The notes beneath the pieces were generated by a model. The model ran no database searches. It had not been told where the DNA came from and saw nothing but the letters and a program-made list of their open reading frames with translations. A stretch of 64,000 nt of DNA from Panonychus citri (taxonomy: Eukaryota; Arthropoda; Arachnida; Trombidiformes; Tetranychidae). The stretch is from assembly GCF_014898815.1 (NCBI RefSeq), contig NW_026515539.1, forward strand, positions 3,720,001 to 3,784,000. Direction: 5' to 3'. The position numbers and the translations under genes were made by a program. Below are positions 24,707 through 35,100 of this stretch, piece by piece; the first letter of the stretch is position 1; every line of letters begins with the position of its first letter.

Positions 24707-24920
24707 TTTATCTCTCATTATCTTCTTGATCATTTTCTTAATGATGATCCACATGATGCTGATCTAACCATCTATAAGTTTCATCATAATGTTCAAGTTG
24801 AGTCAACAATAATTTGGACCACAGTTCGAGCTTTTGTTTTTGGTTCAATTCGGTTGACATTGTCACTAAATTATAACATAATGATGAGATTTCATCTTAT
24901 TTTATAGTTTTATCAGCAAA

Positions 24921-24962
24921 ATGAATGAAAACAACAGGGAAGAGACTCAGGGTGGAGATGAG
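24921..24962 (+). CDS. Candidate short first exon (14 codons, phase 0)
   Basis: An ATG opens 14 acidic/polar codons (MNENNREETQGGDE) that end exactly at a strong GTAAGT donor. The phase is 0. Ankyrin exon 1 contains an in-phase acceptor-like site, cttcacctcag at 32041, so this could be an alternative first exon feeding the ankyrin gene about 7 kb downstream. It could also belong to an unrecognised gene or be chance. Confidence 0.25.
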
Positions 24963-26118
24963 GTAAGTAAGAGAAACCATTTATTCATCATGATCATGGA
25001 AAAAAATGATGAAATGAGAAAATCTCATGAAGATAAATCTTAGGAAAAAGTAATAAGTTTACCAAAGGAATAACTCAATTGGTCCTAATAGAGTCTCTCT
25101 CATATGGTTTGGTGAATAAATTCATCGAGTATTTCTGAGTGACTTTATATTTTTCTCGATTCTTAAACATCATGATTACAATATGATTTCTAAATTGTGA
25201 CTCGTTTCAATTGAACCATTTTCTTATTGAAGAGAAAAAAAAATTCAACCAAACCAATCAAATGAAAGTAAATTAATTGTCACAGTAATTTGGTAATACA
25301 AGTTGAAGTAGAAAATGATGATGATAATTGTCTAATAAATTGATGGAAAACAATTGTTCACAATCAAGCAAATTCGATAAAATTCTGGATTCATGAGAAA
25401 ATCAATCTCATGTAATCGAAATGAATAAAAAGTTAATGTATCCAAAATGCTGAGAGATTATTTAATTATCATATGAAAATAGGAAAATTCCTGGAAAACG
25501 TTTGATGAAAATCAGAATTTTTTCCTCTCAATGATTAACTGATTATTACTGATCAATCAGAATTTATCTCCACAATTGATCATCGAAAAGTTTTCAAATT
25601 AAAATGTGAAATTCTGAGAATTCAATTATCTTAATTAAAAGGGTTTGGGTGTATCATATTGTATAGAAATGGAGCTTACAATGTAAACAGAATAATCTGA
25701 TCTGTGGAACCTTGAAAAGTCAAGATAATATCATGATGGTTGAAGGAATGAATCAGAGAAATATTATCATGATAACAGAAGATAAAAGGAATTCTCAGTG
25801 ATGAAAAAAAAATAGATGAATGAAAAAGAGAGAAAAGAGAGAAAAGTTTGAAAGATTATTCGTGCAAAGAGAAATATTCTTATCTGTAGATTATTAATAC
25901 CGATTGATTGGTTCAGTATGTTCATGGAATCAGTTTCAATCAGAATCACTGGAATTATCGGCAACAGAAAATTCATCATTCTGTCCCGATATCTTGTTCC
26001 AATGGTCACGCTTATCCACTTACATTCATGAATCTAAGATGATGATGATACTCATCATGATCGTTAGACTATTGGATCAACTATTATCAATATCAATCAA
26101 AGTATTAATAATAATAAT

Positions 26119-26208
26119 ATGAATTCTGAAGACTCTGAAAATCAAAGTGAAACTGAAATGGTGAAAAAAATGAAAAGCATTGCTAAAGAATCACAGATCT
26201 TTCAATGG
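26119..26208 (+). CDS. Candidate short first exon (30 codons, phase 0)
   Basis: An ATG opens 30 codons: acidic Ser/Glu/Asn first, then Lys-rich, ending IFQW at a GTAACC donor in phase 0. It is similar in character to the exon at 24921 and lies about 6 kb before the ankyrin start. An alternative first exon is the most economical reading; chance is not excluded. Confidence 0.22.
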
Positions 26209-29071
26209 GTAACCTTACGTGGTTACGATGATGATGATGATGATGATTTTTTGTTTCTCCTTGACAATTTATCATCTTAACCTTATCTTTCATCATCTTT
26301 CATCATGATGTTCATATATATATCATGTTGAAATGGTTCATATGATTATGGGAATGTTAACATTTCTCTTTTTCTATTTTATCATAACCATGATTTAGAT
26401 TTGGGGTGTGAACAAATTTCTTATATAAGAAATGCGAATCTCAATCACTTTTCAATCAGAATTGAATTGAATATCCATCAGTATATTGTTTGTAATTTGT
26501 TTTCTCAATATTTGCAGATAATATTTTCCCATCAACATGAAAAGAATATAATATTCAGTATGATTCACATGAATGAATTCTTGTGTCTATTCTGAATTTC
26601 AAATGATAATTACTGTCAAATAGGTAACCATCCAATCAATCAGATAGCCAATCAAATAGTATATATAAAAATCACCAGAATAACAAGATGAATGATTAAA
26701 GAATTGAATAGAAACAAAAAAGTTCATGAAATGAATCAGTAAATAGAATCATGAATAGAGAGAGAGAGAAAAAAAAATGAAAACGAAGATGATGATTATT
26801 AGATATTAACATCATTCAAGTGATCAGAATTAAATGATAGATTAACAAGGTGATACAAAGACATGATAAATCATGGAATTGAATAGGAAGGAGTGAGAAA
26901 AAAAAAGAAAAAAAAATATTATCATGAAAAGGAAAAAGTATAATGATTATAATAGGAATTGGAAGGAAAATGTTTCGTTGTATCATTTGGATGAACAATG
27001 ATGAGGAATATGAGGTAGTAGATGATAAGAAGAAGAAGAAGAAGAAGATAAATAAATTCTGAGTAAATTCTCAGGGAAGGATAAGAATGAAATCTGAGTA
27101 AAGTTCCGGTCATTTTCATTATCGTTATGGTCATCAGATGCTCTGGGAAAGAGTTGGACTGAAAAGTGATTTGAAACAAAAGTTCATTATAAAAATAATT
27201 CACTTCTCCTGAGGCTTTAAGTTACTCAATTTTGTTTCATTTCTTCAAGTTTATCTTCATTTTTATCATGTAATTCTTGGAGTTATTTTCAGATAATCAT
27301 CATCGTCACTTTAATGCTAAGGGGATGAGGTGATGATGATGTTTCGTGGTGGTTGATGATGCTGAAATCATTGGTTTCTTGCTAAATGTTATTTCAAATT
27401 TAAGATGATTACAAATGGTCAACTAAATGGTTTGGGTCAACATTGATTTCTAATCTAAGACAATTGAACATCGAATTGAAATAATATTAGAACTACTTTA
27501 GAATATTATTTTATATCGATTATTTTGTCTTTATTATTAGTCTTTTTCATCCTCATCTTTTTTTATCTCGAACTTTGTTTTTTTCAATTGTTGACAATTC
27601 ACTGATTTTATTGTAACAATTTAATATCATTGGTCATGAACGATTAGCTGAACAGTTATACTCTAAAAACAAAGTAAATCTTAATTGTTATTTACCATTG
27701 AATTGGAAATTCTGATTGACGATTGATTTTTCTGATGAATTGATTGTAACAATTTGTGAGATTCTATTAAATTGTTATTGTTTAATTAGTCGATTGTCTT
27801 AATTTGAATACGATGGCGAGTTGAACTTGACTTCAAATTGGGTAAATAATTAATTGTAATCACCATTTTGACTTGTCTTTTTGTTAATCACAATTAATTG
27901 GTTATGTGTTTCATAATGTTATTAAATTGCAATCTCAGCAATTATCCTTAATTGTGATTGTTTTACTCTTGATTATTGTTGATATCAATTTAATAAATCA
28001 TAGTGATGACCAAAGCTTAATCAAAATCTCTGTCAATATCAACTGATTGTTATATTATTAGTTAACTAAATTGATTGAATAAATAGCGACTTTTGATTTA
28101 ATTAACTTTCCTCATTATTTAATCATTAACTTTGTTTATACAATTAATGATAAATCTAATTCAGTTGTCTTCAATCAGTTAAGATTATTATTATTATTGA
28201 AATTAATTAATCAATTATCTGATTATGATTGATACAACAAAAATGAATATTTATCTTAATTATACTTACAGAGTGATAAATTGTTTCAAATGAATAATCA
28301 AGTGTATCGGTTTGATCAAGACAATTAGTAAATCTAATTAATGGCAACAATTAACTTTTTTAAACCTATTTGATTTATTAGTTTGTAGTATATTTATGTT
28401 TATCTCATATCATAACAATTAATAGTAGCTTAATTGTGGTTGTAATTAACTAATTATTATCCATTGAAAATCATAGTCAACAATTTACCATCTAATTGAT
28501 TGCTAATTGATTTCATTTTGTTTTTTCATTTCAATTAGAAACTTAATCAAAAACAATTGAAAGAGTTACCTAATTAATCAATTAACAATCATTTATTTGA
28601 ACTAATTGATCTGTTTGACTGTTAATCAAAAACAGAAATTTTCTTTCAAATCAAATTGAAATGATTAACACAATCGATGAATATGATCAACAATTTAAGT
28701 TACAATTTTACGGAGGGCAAACAATTAACCATAGAAAAGTGATTACAATGACCAGTAATTCAGCTAATTTGACTCAAATTTTCTCGATTCTCTCGAAAAG
28801 GTCATTTGAAGGTCTCATGACCACAACAATTCCAGCTAACAATTAGCAATTAGTTTCATTTAGGACACTAATCAAACCTTTCAGGTAAAACTACGCGAAT
28901 ATTTTTCGAGAATTGATTTTATTCAAACACCTTCAAATGACCTTCAAACCCTTTATTCACCAGTGACCTTAATCTTTAATGTGATTAATGAGTATCGCTC
29001 ATAGTTACCAAGAAAATTAAGCAAAAGTTAATTGTTCATTCAACCAGATTTATTTTTTTAAGCTTTAACAG
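26209..29071. other. AT-rich intergenic stretch, no supported gene
   Basis: It contains (ATG)n near 26230 and long runs built from ATTAATTG/CAATTAA words (27600-28650). A 61-codon frame at 28661-28846 has somewhat protein-like composition but no splice or family support. Confidence 0.4.
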
Positions 29072-29235
29072 CGACCTCAGGGGAGGCTTCGATGAATGAA
29101 AATTCATCGTTTCCGGCAAATACGACCGTACCAGGGAAAGGGAAATAAGAGACAAGGAAAGGAATAAGGGACGAAGAAAAGAAAAGAAAACAATAAATCA
29201 ATAATAAATAATAAATTTTTTCTCCCCTGAGGTCG
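29072..29235. mobile_element. MITE-like unit with 13-bp perfect inverted ends
   Basis: cgacctcagggga (29072-29084) and its exact reverse complement (29223-29235) bound 164 bases. Inside are a second short palindrome (cgatgaat-gaaa-attcatcg near 29090-29109) and a purine-rich tract. There is no coding capacity. Size and inverted ends fit a miniature inverted-repeat element. I see no clear target duplication, so an alternative is a structured regulatory or transcribed hairpin. Confidence 0.5.
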
Positions 29236-29868
29236 AAATTACATATGGAATATTAATTAATTCAAAAATTCTATTCGCCTAATCCCAATAAAGGGCTATT
29301 TTCCATAAAATTTTTCTCCTCAAAATAATTTCCATGGACCATAGTCCTTTGTCAAAATTAATTCCAAATTCTGGCGATTGTCCAAAGGTCCGAGTTGGTT
29401 GGCTCATTAGATATGACACAAAAAATTGAAAGAAAAGAAAATTAGAAATTCAAATTTTTTTTTTATAATAAATATTAGCAAAACTTACCAAGAAAACACA
29501 TGGTTGTGATTTAATAACGGCTCCGTCTTAGGATTGTCTAAAACGATATAAGTGATAGTTGAACTATTATAATTTAGGTATCAATTTGATCCATGTGATT
29601 AGCCAAACAATAATGAACCAAAATCCATTTTTAAATTCACAGGTAAAGTTAATTAATTTAAAATTTATCAGGTCAGTTTCACAACGATCAATCCAGATTT
29701 AGAATTTAAATCAATAGGGTTACTAGCGCCATCTATGATCTTTCGGTGAAACTAAAGTTGAGTTGCTTTGTTGTTTTGTTTTTGTTTGGTTTTTAGTTTT
29801 GAATGAATCAAATTTTGATGCTGGTTAAAGATGATGATTTTGTTTAACTTTATTGTGATAATGATGTG
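29236..29868. promoter_or_regulatory. 5' flank of Sgf11
   Basis: About 630 bases before the Sgf11 start codon. At about 29725 lies tagcgccatctatg, whose reverse complement contains AGATGGCGC, like the YY1/Pho-type core found at many animal housekeeping promoters. No TATA box is obvious near it. Confidence 0.3.
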
Positions 29869-30767
29869 ATGGTTATCCCAAGCGGTTCAATTAACCAACA
29901 ATTAATAACCAGTGATGATATTGTCATGTCTAACATTTGTTTATCTATCTACAATGAGATATTAGATGAGATTTTGTTGGGTGTTTGTTTTGAGATTCAT
30001 AGAGCATCAAAATTAGGATTTTTATTCATTGACGAATCATCACCTCAAGAGTAAGTATTTTATTCATTTATTTTTCCATTTAAACAGCAATCAATTTGAC
30101 ACATTTTCTTACGTAATTTCTTTATATTCATGTATAGAATACGGTTTGATTGTATGTCAACTTGTTCTCCATCAATTGTATCAAAGAACAAAATTGTAAT
30201 TCTTTTTTTTTGTCTCTCTCTCTTTTTCTCTTACAGGGATCAGAAATATGGTAAAGCTTTTTAATTTTCTTTCTTCTTCTATTCGAATGATTGTTTTAGC
30301 TTTTTTTTCTCTACACTTCTTGTGAAATTGAAATTGATTTCTCCTTGATATCAACTAGAATTCTGGTTTATTGAATTGGCAATTGTGTTGAGCAAAAATT
30401 GAGAAGAAAATCAAATTCTAATATCTCATTTGTCATTGTCATTCTTTTTTTTCTCTTTCCTTTTGGTTTAGTTATTATCGATGAAAGAGGATTGGACATT
30501 TTCGGCCAGGCTCATACCCAAATGAAGAAACAATTTGAATGTATTTGTCCTAATTGTCAACGAAGTTTAGCCGCATCAAGATTCGCTCCACATTTAGAGA
30601 AATGTATGGGAATGGGTCGTAACAGTTCACGAATTGCCAGTAAAAGAATAGCATCAACTGGTAAATCAAATGATTCGGATGGTGAAGAATGTGATAATAG
30701 TGGTGATACCGATTGGAATCTAGCACATGATACTAGAAAACCAAAGAAGCGAAAAAAATTGAGATGA
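29869..30767 (+). CDS. Sgf11: SAGA-associated factor 11 (ATXN7L3-type) deubiquitinase-module subunit, 3 exons
   Basis: Exons 29869-30050, 30237-30250 and 30472-30767 join to 163 codons plus stop with canonical GT-AG borders and matching phases (2, then 1). The N-terminal helix binds the deubiquitinase module partners in this family. The segment 'GVCFEIHRASKLGFLF' and the later 'GLDIFGQAHTQ' match ATXN7L3/Sgf11. The zinc finger 'CPNCQRSLAASRFAPHLEKC' has the diagnostic Cys-Cys-His-Cys ligands, followed by MGMGRNSSRIASKRI, the nucleosome-contacting region in the family. The C-terminus is Asp/Ser-rich, then a basic KPKKRKK tail. The protein acts in the nucleus in removing ubiquitin from histone H2B. 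The ATG at 29869 is chosen because ATGs just upstream are closed by stops. Exon 2 is only 14 bases. Confidence 0.93.
30237..30250 (+). CDS. Sgf11: Sgf11 14-base micro-exon
   Basis: After a pyrimidine-rich ttctcttacag acceptor, 14 bases precede a GTAAAG donor. They supply the residues between SSPQE and VIIDERG, and both junction phases fit the flanking exons. Without it the frame to the zinc-finger exon is lost. Confidence 0.8.
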
Positions 30768-31020
30768 TAATGAGAAATTTATAAGAAAAATATATAAACA
30801 GAAACAAAAGGGAAAGAGAGAGAGACCAACATAAATTAATATATGTAAATTTGCGATTTGAGAGAAAAACAAAACAATTGTAATTGATTAAGATTTTTTT
30901 TCTTGTGTTTGAATTGTTTTACACACTAAAGCTGATACAAATTAAAATACAATTTATATTAGCATGAATATAGTATAGTTATATTATGTTCATCATCACC
31001 GTCATACTATATTATTATTG

Positions 31021-31404
31021 TTAATCCGTTTTACCAGATAGAAATTTTGACATGAAATCCCGAGGTTTGGGTTGAACATAATCTTCTTTAAAATATTTGT
31101 ATATATGAAATCCTTGAGAAATACCATCAATTATTTCCTGAAGTTCAAGATGTCCTCTAATCAGTAGCATATCAATTACCCTTAAATCAGTGACATTTTT
31201 ATTCTGACGAAATTTCTCCCTCAATTTATCGTGAATTTGTGGTACAGTTAATGGTAAATTCCAATCATGAATTAAATAAGGTGTTTGACGATACCATGCA
31301 CGATACAAATTGATTGTCCTTCTTCTGGCATCCTCATGGTTCAGAGATAGAATCGGTTTCACTTGACCTTGTACTGACCTCAAAACCCTCTGAGTAGCAG
31401 ACAT
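31021..31404 (-). CDS. NDUFA6: NADH dehydrogenase (ubiquinone) 1 alpha subcomplex subunit 6 (complex I B14, LYR protein)
   Basis: A single uninterrupted coding exon of 127 codons plus stop. The ATG at 31404 (MSATQRV) is preferred over an in-frame upstream start, since it gives the usual family length (about 125-130 aa). The LYR motif appears as 'INLYRAWYRQTPYLIHDW', followed by the helical 'KLREKFRQNKNVTDLRVID' and 'GHLELQEII'. The C-terminus has PKPRDFMSKFLSG, matching PRPKDFLSKF of animal NDUFA6. In the mitochondrion this accessory subunit sits on the matrix arm of complex I and binds acyl carrier protein through the LYR motif. It converges with Sgf11 (about 250 bases between stop codons) and is divergent from the ankyrin gene. 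Confidence 0.95.
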   Translation of the reverse strand: MSATQRVLRSVQGQVKPILSLNHEDARRRTINLYRAWYRQTPYLIHDWNLPLTVPQIHDKLREKFRQNKNVTDLRVIDMLLIRGHLELQEIIDGISQGFHIYKYFKEDYVQPKPRDFMSKFLSGKTD

Positions 31405-32017
31405 ACTATAGAATAGAATAGAATAACACAATCAAAAGATGAGAGACAAATTAACAAAACAAAGAAATAAAACAAGAGAGAAAGAGAAAAAATAATCCAA
31501 TTAGTAACAATATATAAATAACAATTAAATTTAATTCACTTACTTGGTGATGAGAAAACAAAATTTTCAATGGAAAAACATTAAACCAAAATAGAGAAAA
31601 AAAATGAAAACAAATCGAATTCTAGTGTCTCCATCTGTCGGTCAGAAGAATAACTAAAAATAGAAAATGAGTTAATCGGCTCAACATGTTTTCCATTATG
31701 AGTAAACATTAAGCTGTTAACCAGAAAATGACATTCGGCTTAAAGCTGATGAGAGAGAGAATTTATCTTCTTCATCTTTCTTTTTATCATCATTCTCTCT
31801 CTCTCTCTCTCTCTCTTGCTTCGCTGTTTCTTCCCATTTTCTGGTTTCGTCTCCCTGTCTCTCCAACTCTCTCTTTGGATGTTATTATCTGTCTCTCTCT
31901 AAGGCTCTCCCATATTCTAACTGTTATCAGAATTTTTTTTTCTCTTTTTCTTTCTCTTTTAAATGTGAACCAAATTTGTCAATTTTGTGTAAATTAACTT
32001 TTTGATTAACCATAATC
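31405..32017. promoter_or_regulatory. Intergenic region between NDUFA6 and ankyrin (divergent promoters)
   Basis: About 610 bases separating the NDUFA6 start (minus) from the ankyrin start (plus). It contains ctccatctgtcggtc near 31627, whose CCATCT core recalls the motif upstream of Sgf11, and a CT-repeat tract at 31795-31815 within the probable ankyrin 5' untranslated region. No TATA box is evident. The 89-codon frame at 31728-31997 is read through this tract and is not credible. Confidence 0.4.
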
Positions 32018-32149
32018 ATGGTTAAATTAACTTCACCTCAGTTAATGAACGAGGGAAGCTCTAGTTTCCTAAGAGCAGCCCGAGCCGGTAATTTGGAGAA
32101 GGTTTTAGAATATCTAAATGGAAGCCTTGACATTAATACTAGTAACATG
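32018..32149 (+). CDS. Ank2: Ankyrin exon 1: start codon and ANK repeat 1
   Basis: ATG at 32018, 44 codons, phase 0. 'SSFLRAARAGNLEKVLEYL' matches the first ankyrin repeat helix pair. Donor GTTTGT. An internal in-phase acceptor-like cttcacctcag (before 32041) could accept upstream first exons. Confidence 0.9.
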
Positions 32150-35100
32150 GTTTGTTTTTTTTCTATTCTCCTCCAATTCCAATAGATTTTATTATTTTTT
32201 TTCATCGCAATCTAACCTGTGATAATGATCTCCTCCTTTATTCTATTCTATTATCCCTCATCAGAATGGTATGAATGCTCTTCATTTAGCCTCAAAAGAA
32301 GGACATTCGGAAATGGTTAAAGAACTATTAAAACGAGGAGCCAATGTAAATGCTGGAACTAATGTAAGTTACATAATAGTCTATGAATTATCTTGAAACG
32401 AAAATTTTTCATCTCTTTTAACAAAAAGGAAGAAGGAAAAAGAGAGACAGTTAACCAAACCTTTGTTTAGATAAAGGAACAATTTATTTATTCTCATTAG
32501 ATTTTCACATATTATTCTCTTTCCTTTTATGGCTTTTCTTCTTCATCTTCTTCTCCATCTTAATCTATTCTGTGATTCTCTTCTCATGTTTAAATACTTT
32601 ATTCTAAAACAAAATTCTCTCTTCTTTTTTTTTCTTCCTCTATGTCTCTCTCTCTCTCTATCTTTTATTTTTTTTCCCTTCAATTGACAGAAAGGAAATA
32701 CAGCTCTTCATATAGCCTCACTTGGTGGTAAATTAGAGGTTGTTGAGATTCTGGTTGAAAATGGAGCCAATGTTAATGCACAAAGTCTCAATGGTTTTAC
32801 TCCCCTTTACATGGCAGCTCAAGAAAACCATGACACGGTGGTCAGATATCTCTTATCCCATGGAGCTAACCAAAGTTTAGCAACGGAAGATGGTTTTACA
32901 CCCTTAGCCGTTGCCCTGCAACAGGGTCACGATAAAGTAGTTACCATTCTCTTGGAAAATGATACCAAAGGAAAAGTTCGACTTCCTGCTTTACATATTG
33001 CAGCTAAAAAAGATGATTGTAAAGCGGCAGCATTACTACTCCAAAGTGACCAAAAGCCCGATGTCACATCTAAAAGTGGATTTACCCCTCTTCATATAGC
33101 AGCACATTATGGCAATGAAAATATTGGTACACTCTTATTAGATAAAGGAGCCAACATTAATTTCACTGCAAAGGTGAATACAAGTGACATTATTTTTCCT
33201 CATCTTCATCAAATTCTTAATGTGATACAAATCCCCCTCCAATGGATAACAGTTTCTGTGTTTAACTAGATAATCAGTGAAAAATAATTTAAATGAAAGA
33301 GAGAAAAACAAAGATTCTCTTTCATAATCTACATCCATCTTTCTCTATCTCTATCTCTATCTCTCTCTCTCCCTCTCTCTCTCTTTATCTATTCTTACCT
33401 TTGGTGAAATGGGCTGGGCTCAGTTGACGCTCCATGTTAATGATAGAGATTCTGTTAATGAAAAGTGTGCCTTAGACTCTTAATGACTAACATAATTTGG
33501 TAACAAAATTATGTTATTATTAATCTAAAATTAATAGTCATTTTTATGTTTGTCAGTGTGTGAAAAACCATTGATTACATGTATTGGCCGCTCCTTGAAT
33601 TTTGATTGTTATTTTTTTCTCTTTTTTTTTCTTACTCTGTTTCTTTGGTTACAGCACAAAATTACACCATTACATGTTGCAGCTAAATGGGGAAAGGCTC
33701 ATATGGTTCAACTCCTATTGGACCGTGGAGCTCAAATTGATGCAGCTACAAGGGTAACATTTAATTGTATTTTTACCTGTTTTCTTGTTTAATTAATTGA
33801 TTTCTTTTTCTTTTTCTTTTTCTTCTGGTTTTCTATTTAATTTACTCGAATCATGAATATACCAATAGGATGGACTTACTCCCTTACATTGTGCTGCTCG
33901 AAGTGGACATGAGCCGGTTGTTGATTTACTCTTAAAAAGAGGAGCACCTTATTCAGCCAAGACTAAGGTTAGACTAGAGGCCAACAATTAATCATTATAC
34001 ATAATCAATTATTTTACTAATCTTATTATTGATTTTATTTTTTATATCTATTTCTTGATTAATTGAATTTAATCAGAATGGATTAGCACCTCTTCACATG
34101 GCTTCTCAAGGTGATCATATAGACTCAGCTCGTACTCTTTTGGCTTATAAAGCACCTGTAGATGATGTTACAGTGGTAAGTTAATTGTTTCACTTTTAAT
34201 TATTATGATTATCTACCTTTACGTTAAAAAGTAATCAAACAAATCATGATTAAGTTAACCTTAACTCTCCATCAATCAACAACTTAAATCTTCAATTAAT
34301 CTCGGTAGTCTCTTTTATTTATTAATTTATAATACTTTTCATCGACTAAATTATAAACAATCAAACATGCTAATTAATTAATCAACTCTATCAGGTAACA
34401 ATTTATCAATTGAATCGATTATTAATTCTTGTGATTATCTTAATTATTCAAAAGTATAATCAGTCTACATGATTGTTTATTTTTCCATCTTCTTCTATTC
34501 TTCTAATACTATCAATTTCTTTTTCTATTAGTTTACCTGTAAGAAAAAACTTTTAATTGTTTACAATTTAAAGTCAACACAACTTTTTTTTTCTTCTCAT
34601 CCCTAATTTTCAAGCTGATCAATTGATTACTGACACACTAATTAATTGATTGTTTGGTTCAACATAAATGAAAGGACGTTGATCTGTTTTATATTTTAAT
34701 AATAGCAAAGAATTGATTGTTTTGTAAAGTCTATTGAGATACTATTTTAATTATTGCTATTATTATATTGTGATAAATAACAATTTAATGATATATAATT
34801 TGAGTTGCATGATTTAGTTATTTCTTAATTTAATTTTAACCGTAGCTAACAATTAAATCATTGACACTTTAATTAATTTCTTCATGTGTTTCGTATTGTT
34901 GGCAATTTGTGCTTGAAACTTTCACTTTTTTTCATACACATCATGAACATTACAATTTACATGGAAAGCTAATGTTGCTTATTGTTTCATTGTGATGATG
35001 ATAACAATCATCATCATCATCATCATCAGCATGTGAAACTAACTATGATCTTTGATGATTATCGTTTTTTTATCAACAAAAAAAGCGGAAGAGGAAACTA

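Larger units (their letters stand above)
13761..24920. other. Gene desert, simple repeats, no supported gene
   Basis: About 11 kb of AT-rich sequence with (GA)n/(CT)n and (TGA)n tracts and no exon I can support. The 97-codon frame at 22107-22400 is Phe/Ile-rich from AT-rich sequence. The frames at 15359-15716, 16730-16933, 17857-18166 and 21283-21594 are products of purine or pyrimidine tracts. Confidence 0.45.

Noticed and set aside
26922..27203. 93-codon minus-strand frame
   Set aside because: Poly-Leu from a GAA-type tract; not protein-like.
28661..28846. 61-codon plus-strand frame with fairly normal composition
   Set aside because: Too short, no splice sites in phase, no family; left as nothing supported.
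31728..31997. 89-codon plus-strand frame before ankyrin
   Set aside because: Read through the CT repeat in the probable ankyrin leader; different frame from the real start.
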